A stretch of 58,228 nucleotides of DNA from an uncultured Dorea sp. (GTDB taxonomy: Bacteria; Bacillota; Clostridia; Lachnospirales; Lachnospiraceae). Shown piece after piece: positions 52,101 through 58,228 of the stretch. Made by a program: the position numbers and the translations under genes. How positions within the stretch are numbered: the first letter of the stretch is position 1; each line of letters begins with the position of its first letter. The DNA lies in contig CAMSTW010000011.1 in NCBI GenBank assembly GCA_947063855.1, positions 1 through 58,228 on the forward strand, given 5' to 3'. Under the pieces are notes generated by a model, which was given only the letters and a program-made list of their open reading frames with translations, had not been told where the DNA came from and did no database searches.

Positions 52101-54158
52101 CACGACGATATGGGATTCCCCGGTTGTATCGGAGGTAATACAGAAAGGAACTCCTGCAATCGCCTGCTGCGTATTCTTGTCAATCTTCGTCAGTTCAAAA
52201 TCCCCTCGAATCACACTGTCAGCCACAACATAAGCCGTCCCGTCCTCTACCGTCCCCCGGTCTCCATCCTGGATAATCTTCGCCACATGGATCTTCTCAA
52301 CATCCGTTCCTGCACCCGAAGGATCCAGGTAGATACTGTCAAGCTGATACCCCACAGGCGCCTGAATCTCTTCCACACTGAGGGTTCCAAGCGGAAGCAT
52401 CTCATCCTCTCTTGTCTTCGCAGTCCCGGTTCTCATCACCCACGTCCTGTCCGGCTTCTCCGGAAGGTTTTCTTTCGTATAATATCCGTTATAGAAATTT
52501 ACCCGGAACTGTGTATTTTCCAGCGTGGCTGCTCCTAACGCCATCCCTTCCCCTGTCTCACGGTCCACCTTATGGATGGAGACGGAAGGCGACAGCACCG
52601 GCTCGTCGCTCACTTTTAGCTCTGCGGTCTCCCCGGCATTCACCTGGACCGGATAGACCTCCTGATCCAGCTTATAGCCTCTTGGCGCCGTAAGTTCTTT
52701 CACATAATAGGTTCCGGCGTCAAGGTCCGCCGTGTCCGAATTGCCCGACTCATCTGTCGTAAGCACTGCCGCCTGCCGGCTGCAGCCATTGTCCCAAAAC
52801 ACCCCGTATCTGGCCCCGGTAAGACTGTAACAGCTGTTTCCTTCCGTGATTTCCGTATTGGACGAGGTCTTCTTAAGCTTTGCACGGCCCGCCGGATTCT
52901 TCTCAATCCAGACAATGTCCTGCGTCGTATCCAGTCCGCTGCAGGCCACATATACTTTATACTGGCCAAAATAACTTTGAAAAAGTCCATAGGACGGGTC
53001 TAATGGATTATGGGAAATCTGAGACAGGACGTTCGCCATATTTTCCACGCCTCTGGCCATAGACGAAGACAGACCTTTCAGCGATCCCATATACAGATAA
53101 CCGATTAATGCATGCGCATAGGCGTACACATTGTTGTCTGCTTCGTTATAGATACTCTTCCCGTAATTCTCGTACAGCTGCGGCACGCCGCCCGGCGCGA
53201 TCAGCAGTGCGGCTTTTATCATCGTATTATCCAGCTCTGCGATACTGTACGTTCCGTCGGGCGTAGCCAGATTCGGCTGCGCGCAATACCCCAGATACTG
53301 CCCGGTACTGGTCGTCACACGGAATTCACAAGTCCCCCAGCTCCCATAGCTATGATTCGTTCCCGGCCTGATGACTGCATCGGTTCCTGCCGCAGACAGA
53401 ACTGCCGACCGGACCAACGACCTGGCCAGCTTTCCATTGACCAGTCCCCGGTCCGGATTCCCATAAGCCGCCACGTCTTTTGCCTTCTCATTGGCCGACG
53501 CCATATCCTGCTCCCCGCCGGCCAGTCCATCCTCCGGATTCCCATTGCGTAACTCTGTATCCGAATGATTGTTGGTCAGTCTGGCGGTCAGTCCTGTATC
53601 TATGGCCCGGCTGTCCTTGCCCCACAGATATCCTTCATAAGGAAATGTATCCTCCTGCCGCCCGGATTCTTCTGCCTTATCCTCCGGAATCTCTTCCGCC
53701 GGCTCTGTCTGCGCCTGAGCCGTTTCCCCGTCTCTGATTTCGGCTTCTACGAACACAGCCCGCACAGTCGCGTCATAATCCCTCATTTCAAACGATACCA
53801 GGCTCTCTTTCCGGTTTTCCTGCTCTTCTAAGTTCTCCGGCCGCACATGTTCCACAGGCTTTGTTCCGTCTGCAGTATTCAGAAGCAGAATCTCCATCAG
53901 TTCATATCCTTCTCCCGGACTTATCTCAAGTGTAACCCTGTCGCCCTCATGATAAGCCATCGCCGCCTCTTCTGAATCTGCAAATTTTATCCTGCCCTCT
54001 TGTGCGGATTCCAGCGTAACTACATATTCCGCTCTCCTTGATTCTTTCGTGTCTGCTTCGGCATCTGCAGCAGACACCCCGCCCGCATAAGGCAATGCGG
54101 CAGAAAAACACATTACCAGCACAAGAAGTGCCGCCATACTCTTCTTCATTCTTCCCAT
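49101..54158 (-). CDS. giant VaFE-repeat surface adhesin with thioester and SpaA domains
   Basis: 1685 aa. A signal peptide (about 1-30) is followed by an acidic stalk and a region around 265-420 (STGQYLGYCAQPNLATPDG ... YAHALIGYLYMG) like thioester adhesion domains that form Cys-Gln bonds with host surfaces. Next are three SpaA-like collagen-adhesin B domains (each with a K and a YxVxE partner for isopeptide bonds). Seven ~105-residue VaFE repeats follow (each with DTVSYxNL, GxLMDxxTG, AGKTxVxFEEL, HxDIxDExQTI). The C terminus has VNTGD, a hydrophobic stretch and RKRKRR, a variant sorting signal. It is probably a wall-anchored, self-crosslinked stalk displaying a thioester tip. Confidence 0.88.
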   Translation of the reverse strand: MGRMKKSMAALLVLVMCFSAALPYAGGVSAADAEADTKESRRAEYVVTLESAQEGRIKFADSEEAAMAYHEGDRVTLEISPGEGYELMEILLLNTADGTKPVEHVRPENLEEQENRKESLVSFEMRDYDATVRAVFVEAEIRDGETAQAQTEPAEEIPEDKAEESGRQEDTFPYEGYLWGKDSRAIDTGLTARLTNNHSDTELRNGNPEDGLAGGEQDMASANEKAKDVAAYGNPDRGLVNGKLARSLVRSAVLSAAGTDAVIRPGTNHSYGSWGTCEFRVTTSTGQYLGYCAQPNLATPDGTYSIAELDNTMIKAALLIAPGGVPQLYENYGKSIYNEADNNVYAYAHALIGYLYMGSLKGLSSSMARGVENMANVLSQISHNPLDPSYGLFQSYFGQYKVYVACSGLDTTQDIVWIEKNPAGRAKLKKTSSNTEITEGNSCYSLTGARYGVFWDNGCSRQAAVLTTDESGNSDTADLDAGTYYVKELTAPRGYKLDQEVYPVQVNAGETAELKVSDEPVLSPSVSIHKVDRETGEGMALGAATLENTQFRVNFYNGYYTKENLPEKPDRTWVMRTGTAKTREDEMLPLGTLSVEEIQAPVGYQLDSIYLDPSGAGTDVEKIHVAKIIQDGDRGTVEDGTAYVVADSVIRGDFELTKIDKNTQQAIAGVPFCITSDTTGESHIVVTDENGHYSSNTAYAPHSYQTNGGKAGDGLWFGLNEDGNSVAVDDKAGALPYDTYTVEEQKCAANEGKFLYSGKITITRADYIVNLGNVENADIAIQTTAKDEATGTHYASASEDVTVIDTVSYMGLQKNKEYRVTGTIMNRATGRAVTDGAGNPVTATEEFIPRDSNGEVEVEFFFDASALAGTDIVVYEELYLGGAKLAEHADINDAGQTIHFPAIGTQASDRETGCEISKADEEITIVDTVSYENLRAGRKYKMTGVLMDKETGRAVLTDNGSRIEAETSFTPETASGTVEVVFRFPGRSLAGKTLVAFETLSRDNREYAVHHDITDEPQTIYIPKIGTRVHDSDTGAHISRADSDVTLVDEVNYENLVPGREYVLKGVLMDLRTKKPAVDAGGNQLAAQTAFTPEKSDGTAEVVFRFNGSGLAGKTLVVYEELFWQGKSIAEHKVIGDEGQTVYFPSIATTAGDQKTGEKISFAEDKAAIEDVVHYENLIPGKKYTVTGTLMDQSDGMPLTDSKGKEITAEKSFTPKSAKGDVTVVFEFDASLLAGKTVVAFEELFTEKKSVAVHADIRDEAQTVRFPEIHTQAVDKETGINLTLASEEITVIDTVSYRHLIPDREYHLEGTLMDKETKEPALDADGKEIHADASFVPEKADGETELTFRFPGKELENHTFVVFEELFMKKSWFREVKAAVHQDIEDEDQTIHIPEIRTTALDDGTKTHQSMADEAVSLTDTVSYSNLVPGYEYTLKGVLMDRETGEPMKDDDGESVRSEQTFTAEKAKGELEMVFSLSGASLAGKTAVVFESLEYEGKPVAEHEDIEDTKQSIYFPAIKTTASDKADGDKEIVIGDTVTITDRIEYQNLIPGMEYRIKGTVMDRTSAEPLTAKDGPVIAEHVFTAKESSGNVDVSFTFPGSGMEERELVVFEKLYINESGEEAAVHEDLADEGQTVRLVSKPAPGKPSKAVNTGDADGGAVSVYLLLLLAGGAQAVQSIRKRKRR
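49230..51800 (-). repeat. seven tandem ~315-bp VaFE coding repeats
   Basis: The protein has seven similar modules, each starting near I-x-T-x-A-x-D and ending D-E-x-Q-T-I-x-x-P. They are diverged enough that DNA identity is modest, but recombination could change copy number. Boundaries are approximate. Confidence 0.8.
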
Positions 54159-54243
54159 ATCTTATTTCTCCTTTCCTGACTTTGGAATATCCGGACAGAT
54201 CCGGATCCGAGACAGAGGTCCGCACAATTTTCACAGCCCTTTT

Positions 54244-54351
54244 CTATACCATACAGACAGCGAATTTCCTACCGCTTTTTCGGCAAATGTTCCGCGTACT
54301 GAGACCTTCAACTACAACTGTAACCGCTGAGAAGAAGTGACACAAAATCAT
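54244..54351 (-). CDS. 35-aa leader ORF before the VaFE gene
   Basis: ATG at 54349-54351 with AAGGA 8 nt upstream; the peptide begins MILCHFFSAVTVVVEGL and ends in KFAVCMV. It stops 85 nt before the large gene and lies in its long leader. It has a plausible ribosome site but I do not recognise a family; it may be a regulatory peptide or chance. Confidence 0.3.
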   Translation of the reverse strand: MILCHFFSAVTVVVEGLSTRNICRKSGRKFAVCMV

Positions 54352-54359
54352 CTCCGTCG

Positions 54360-54793
54360 TCCTTATAACACCACCTTTCCTGGTTCAATCCCCAAACGGA
54401 AGCCACTTTCTGCCTGTATAACCTTTTACAAACACAATATCTCAACACATTTTTATAAAAATTACTGGGATCTACATATTTGAATAAATAGAAAAATCCT
54501 TGATATCATTAGAATATATCTGATTATTAGAATCAACTCGTGGATTCTGCCGACGATCCGGAACATGCATTCACAGATTCCCGCGACAGAATAAATCTGG
54601 CTGCAACTACCAAAAAATAACCTCTGTTAAGATACTGATCATGTGGTAATAAAAGAATAAAACAACTTCTCCTGAAAACAAAGAATATATGAATCTTGCA
54701 GAACTCTCCCTGATGGATTGCCGCGCCGGTCTGCGACGGACCGGCATCTCTGTCTCGTTGTGTCTATTATAACAAATTATCGGGACATGTCAA
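54360..54793 (-). promoter_or_regulatory. promoter and long 5' leader of the VaFE gene
   Basis: Minus strand TTGACA (54788-54793), 16-bp spacer, TATAAT (54766-54771): a strong promoter about 600 nt before the coding start. Near the 5' end of the transcript is a GC-rich hairpin GCCGGTC / GACCGGC (54725-54745). The rest is AT-rich, with no other clear element besides the small ORF at 54244-54351. Confidence 0.6.
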
Positions 54794-54941
54794 TCTCTAT
54801 GTTTCAAATATTTTCCACCATCATATTGTAAATCAGGAAAAAGAGTGCTAAAATTATCTGTAAATATAGTTATACTTCATAAATACAAAATCAAAATGAG
54901 TATTATCTATTCTAAAACCTATTTTTTGTAGGAGGAATCTT

Positions 54942-56969
54942 ATGAAATTTCTTGTAAATCGAAAGTTAGCCACACGTATCAGTATCATTACAACAGTAAT
55001 TATCTTTGTCGGGATGCTTCTCCTCTGGTTTGTCGTATCCAGCCGCGCCGCTTCCATGGTAAAAAGCAATATAACGAACCAGATGACAGACGCCGTCGAA
55101 TCAAGGGCCGCCATCATCAACGATTATGTCGCGTCCGCAGAGGAATACCTCAAAGCCTTCTCATTGAGCAGCGAAGTGCAGGATCTTCTGAAGCAGCCAC
55201 AGGACGACGCACTGCGCCTGAAGGGACAGAAGTATACGGAGGATTTTGCCTCGGTCAAAGGTGTTTTTGAGGGATTATACATCGGCACTCCCGACACCTA
55301 TATCCTGACGCACACTTCTCAGGGAGCCATCGGTATGACCACCCGTGAAGGCGACTCACTGGATGTATTCCGTGATACAATCCTGTCCAAGCCGCAGCTT
55401 ACCAATCTGGGAATCATGGAGTCACCGGGAACCGGAAGTATGATTATCTCCATGTATTATCCTGTTTTTGATAATGACAATTGTATCGGCTATGTGGGAG
55501 CCGGCGTTTATGCCAGCCGGCTGATGGACGCATTGCTGGATCTGGACATTGAGGGTCTGCCTAACAGTGAATATGTTTTTTTAAATGCTGAGACAGGCAT
55601 GTACATGTACCATGAAGACGAGGCTCTCCTGAACACGGAGACTACCGACAAGGGTTATCTGAAGATTCTGGAAAAGATCAGGTCAGACGGGAGCACTCAG
55701 GCCGGTACATATTCTTATCAGGACGAGGATGGCGTAAACCAGCTGGTTGTCTACAAATATCTGAAAGACCGTAACTGGGTATTCATGGTCCGCGATAATG
55801 CATCCGAGGTCTACCGGGAAGTCGGGGCAGTCCGCATCACGGTCGGCGTTCTGTGCGCGATTGTCGCGGCAGTCATCATACTTGTCTCCGTGCTGATCCT
55901 GTTCCGGGTAGGCAGGGAGCTTATGGTCATGGAAGGTGCGATCCGGCGGCTGGGGAAGCTTGAGCTTTCCGCCGATCAGGAATTGGAATCATTCTATGAA
56001 AGAGAAGACGAGATTGGCATGATCGCTCAGACAATCCACCATGTATGCGACTGTCTGCGCAAGACCATTGACGATATCGGCCGGATCTTAGGCGAGATGG
56101 CGGCGGGCAATATCGCGGTCGACGTCGCAAAAAATGAATCCTACTACATCGGCGATTTCAGGATCCTGGCTGAGAGCCTTAAGAGTATCCGCGCCCATCT
56201 GACCACCGTAATGCGGGACATTGCCCAGATCGCCAACCAGGTGAACAGCGGCGCCAACCAGGTTTCCGCAGGAGCCCAGGCATTATCTCAGGGTACTGTA
56301 CAACAGAAGGATTCCATCAATGGACTTGTAGAAAATGTTACAGATATCACTGCACAGATTAAGGGCAGTACCGTCCGCTGCAATGACGCCACCGATCTGG
56401 TGGACAGGGCCGCCGGCTATGCCGCCGAGGCCGATACGAAGATGGAACAGCTGACTGCCGCCACAAGGAATCTTGACCAGTCCTCGTCACAGATTGTCAG
56501 CATCATCAAGACCATTGAAGATATAGCTTTCCAGACGAATATCCTTGCGCTGAATGCCGCTGTTGAGGCCGCCCGGGCGGGTACTGCCGGAAAGGGCTTT
56601 TCGGTCGTGGCAGACGAAGTCCGAAGCCTCGCCGCCAAATCGGCTGAAGCCGCCGGTGACACGAGCACACTGATCGGCCGATCCCTCAATGACGTAAAAA
56701 CAGGTACAGAATCGACGAATCTTGTTATCTCCGCGATGCAGGTAATAAACGACTGTATCCAGTCCATCAAGACACTCATGGATGATATCGCACTTGCCAG
56801 CGCTCAGCAGTCAGAGATGATTGTTTCTGTAGAGAACCGGATCAAAGAAGTCTCCAGAGTGACAGAGGCGAATTCTGATGCCGCCGAGGAGAGCGCCGCC
56901 ATCTCCAACGAACTGTCCAATCAGGCAAAGACACTGAACCAGCTGATCGGTCAATTTCGTATACAATGA
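54942..56969 (+). CDS. methyl-accepting chemotaxis protein with Cache sensor
   Basis: 675 aa. Helix 1 at about 13-33, an extracellular double-Cache-type sensor at 35-295, helix 2 at about 300-325, a HAMP-like linker, and a cytoplasmic signalling domain with the hairpin tip IEDIAFQTNILALNAAVEAARAGTAGKGFSVVADEVR. GGAGG lies upstream of the ATG. No other chemotaxis gene is in the window; it may act with a distant array or signal by other means. Ligand unknown. Confidence 0.93.
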   Translation: MKFLVNRKLATRISIITTVIIFVGMLLLWFVVSSRAASMVKSNITNQMTDAVESRAAIINDYVASAEEYLKAFSLSSEVQDLLKQPQDDALRLKGQKYTEDFASVKGVFEGLYIGTPDTYILTHTSQGAIGMTTREGDSLDVFRDTILSKPQLTNLGIMESPGTGSMIISMYYPVFDNDNCIGYVGAGVYASRLMDALLDLDIEGLPNSEYVFLNAETGMYMYHEDEALLNTETTDKGYLKILEKIRSDGSTQAGTYSYQDEDGVNQLVVYKYLKDRNWVFMVRDNASEVYREVGAVRITVGVLCAIVAAVIILVSVLILFRVGRELMVMEGAIRRLGKLELSADQELESFYEREDEIGMIAQTIHHVCDCLRKTIDDIGRILGEMAAGNIAVDVAKNESYYIGDFRILAESLKSIRAHLTTVMRDIAQIANQVNSGANQVSAGAQALSQGTVQQKDSINGLVENVTDITAQIKGSTVRCNDATDLVDRAAGYAAEADTKMEQLTAATRNLDQSSSQIVSIIKTIEDIAFQTNILALNAAVEAARAGTAGKGFSVVADEVRSLAAKSAEAAGDTSTLIGRSLNDVKTGTESTNLVISAMQVINDCIQSIKTLMDDIALASAQQSEMIVSVENRIKEVSRVTEANSDAAEESAAISNELSNQAKTLNQLIGQFRIQ

Positions 56970-57028
56970 CACTTACACTTGGAAGAACCGTATCAAAAAC
57001 AGATGTCCCCGCATCCTTTCACACTACC

Positions 57029-57065
57029 CAAAGAGGCTGTTGAATATTGCTCAACAGTCTCTTTC
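57029..57065. terminator. terminator after the chemoreceptor gene
   Basis: AAAGAGGCTGTTGA and TCAACAGTCTCTTT form a 14-bp stem (one G-U) with a short loop. Its A/T ends allow it to work in both directions. Confidence 0.75.
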
Positions 57066-57348
57066 GTAATTTCTAAATATGTTTCCAATATATTTCAAAT
57101 CCAATCTTTTTTCATTATAAAATGGTTGTATATGGAAACCAGTTATGTTATAGTATCTATATAGCAAATGGAACCAATCATTCAGGTAATCTATTTATTC
57201 AGGTCTGGCGTTCGCCAGGATTTACCCGTTATATGATGAAACATTATGTATGTTCTTTTGGAATTGCAGGTGATGCCCTAATGAAATTAATTTAATTACT
57301 CTGAGACCTTGCATACAGGCAAATAATTGAATATAATGGAGGTAACAA
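57066..57348 (+). promoter_or_regulatory. promoter region of the Rpn-like gene
   Basis: TTGTAT (57126-57131), 17-bp spacer, TATAGT (57149-57154), then a ~190-nt leader containing a small CTGGCG / CGCCAG hairpin. Otherwise I see nothing in this stretch. Confidence 0.5.
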
Positions 57349-58228
57349 ATGGCGTCTGGTCTCTTACAGTGGCATGATGGTTTTCATGCGTCCTTTCAAA
57401 TTGAACTTCAAGAAGAGTCCGCGCATCTGGAATTCTACTCAGAGCATGAATTATATAAGAAGGCTCTGCGTGTCGATACCTTGGTCATTAAGAATTCTGA
57501 TACGCCTGTACAAAAGAAGATTGGGAAGATTTTCCGCAAATTCAACTTAATAGAGTACAAGAGTCCTGGTGACAGTCTGAATATCAATGACTTCTACAAA
57601 GTATATGGTTATGCCTGTCTCTATCAGTCCAAAACAAAGAAGGTTCATGAAATCTCTATGAAAGATATAAGTATATCTTTCGTATGCAGTCATTATCCTC
57701 GAAAAATGTTGAAGATACTGAAAAATGAACGAGGCATTGAGGTCTGGAAAGTGGAGAAAGGCATCTACAGGCTTAAAAACGATTCGGTTTCTATCCAGAT
57801 TTTGGTTGTCAATCAACTCCCGCCTGAAGAAAACCGATGGCTTAGCAGCTTAAGACGGAACCTTCCGATGGACAGGAATACAGAACATCTGTTACGAGAA
57901 TATCAACGGCATAAGGATTCTGTTTTGTATCAGTCGGCAATGGACTTGATCATCCAGGCAAATAAAAACCTTATGAAAGGGGAGGGCAATATGGTATGTG
58001 ATGCATTGAAGGAAATCTTTGCGGAAGAGTGGAAAGAAAAAGAACTCCAGATGCAAAAGAAAGAATCTCAGATACAAGAGAAAGAATCGCAGATACAAGA
58101 GAAGGAATCACAGATGCAAGAGAAAGAATCTCAAATTCAAGAGAAAGAATCTCAGATGCAGCAGAAGGAGTCACAGATGCAGCAGAAGGAGTCACAGATG
58201 CAGCAGAAGGAGTCACAGATGCAGCAGA
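57349..58228 (+). CDS. Rpn/PD-(D/E)XK nuclease-family protein, truncated by the window
   Basis: At least 293 aa; continues past the right edge. GGAGG is 6 nt before the ATG. MASGLLQWHDGFHASFQIEL, LRVDTLVIK, KIGKIFRKFNLIEYKSPGD and FYKVYGYACLYQ fit the Rpn (recombination-promoting nuclease / transposase-31-like) group common in Lachnospiraceae; the D in VDTLVI and E-x-K in IEYKS form a PD-(D/E)XK site. After about residue 230 the protein becomes a heptad coiled coil built from ESQ(I/M)Q(E/Q)K repeats encoded by 21-bp tandem repeats. The total length is unknown. Confidence 0.8.
   Translation, partial: MASGLLQWHDGFHASFQIELQEESAHLEFYSEHELYKKALRVDTLVIKNSDTPVQKKIGKIFRKFNLIEYKSPGDSLNINDFYKVYGYACLYQSKTKKVHEISMKDISISFVCSHYPRKMLKILKNERGIEVWKVEKGIYRLKNDSVSIQILVVNQLPPEENRWLSSLRRNLPMDRNTEHLLREYQRHKDSVLYQSAMDLIIQANKNLMKGEGNMVCDALKEIFAEEWKEKELQMQKKESQIQEKESQIQEKESQMQEKESQIQEKESQMQQKESQMQQKESQMQQKESQMQQ
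58048..58228 (+). repeat. 21-bp tandem repeats in the Rpn-like gene
   Basis: Eight complete 21-bp units and a 13-bp partial ninth run to the window end. The last three complete units are identical (CAGATGCAGCAGAAGGAGTC plus A) and earlier ones differ at a few positions, the pattern of recent expansion at one end. Each unit encodes seven residues. Confidence 0.9.

Noticed and set aside
50763..52538. A 591-codon open frame on the plus strand
   Set aside because: It is antisense to the VaFE-repeat gene, whose repeats, signal peptide and sorting signal are unmistakable; the long frame is a by-product of its biased codons.
58048..58228. Tandem repeats as a CRISPR array
   Set aside because: Units are 21 bp, contiguous without spacers, and in frame in a coding sequence.

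Overview
The window reads as chromosomal DNA of an anaerobic, low-to-mid GC, Gram-positive gut Clostridia, most likely Lachnospiraceae (Dorea / [Clostridium] scindens-like). This rests on gene content rather than a marker gene: an ECF module linked to truA, NrdR, a class II GalT, a glycyl-radical enzyme and several radical-SAM activases, a four-subunit 2-oxoacid:ferredoxin oxidoreductase, a 2-hydroxyacyl-CoA dehydratase-type activase, and sortase-type surface proteins with VaFE and Cys-rich repeats. I see no rRNA, tRNA or CRISPR array.

Layout. 1-3.4 kb: dehydratase activase and a hybrid sensor kinase, with small gene remnants between. 3.4-6.9 kb: ecfA1-ecfA2-ecfT-truA operon with its promoter and a short leading ORF. 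6.9-8.2 kb: a DUF917-like remnant, then a strong promoter, a structured ~190-nt RNA and a PBECR4-like nuclease ORF. 8.0-11.3 kb: small ORF, EamA exporter, cyclophilin, a peptidase-like protein and a MazG-UPF0158 fusion. 11.4-13.5 kb: a sortase-anchored repeat protein whose promoter spacer contains a G9 tract, which suggests phase variation. 13.7-19.1 kb: ANT(6)-like enzyme, a DUF3990 ADP-ribosyltransferase-like pair, MalY/PatB, an XRE regulator and a nitroreductase.

19.2-26.6 kb is a probable trans-4-hydroxy-L-proline utilisation region: hypD, its activase and proC, with a GntR regulator whose likely operators lie at proC. HypD would make pyrroline-5-carboxylate and ProC would reduce it to proline. 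NrdG-like, TetR and acylphosphatase genes lie between. 26.9-33.4 kb: DUF1848 protein, HD hydrolase, an RND transporter with a long coiled-coil insertion, and an SDR. 33.4-35.3 kb: a Septu-like (PtuA/PtuB) defence pair. 35.4-39.4 kb: exonuclease III, a second TruA, NrdR, a YfcE-type phosphodiesterase and AzlCD. 39.7-43.5 kb: galKT and a divergent AraC regulator. 43.6-48.8 kb: AIM24 protein, then porCDAB followed by an NSS amino-acid transporter. 49.1-54.8 kb: a 1685-aa VaFE/thioester surface protein with a ~600-nt leader. 54.9-58.2 kb: a chemoreceptor and a PD-(D/E)XK Rpn-like protein that runs off the window and ends in 21-bp tandem repeats.

Two kinds of small non-coding palindromic elements are present. 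One has a full copy at 39471-39686 and an eroded copy at about 21001-21212; the other is at 26685-26849. They share CTAGTA-type termini, and isolated end-like sequences occur at several gene 3' ends. The points I rate most worth checking are the G-tract promoter, the RNA-plus-PBECR4 locus, the palindromic elements, the Septu pair, the DUF3990 pair, and the RND pump with its coiled coil.
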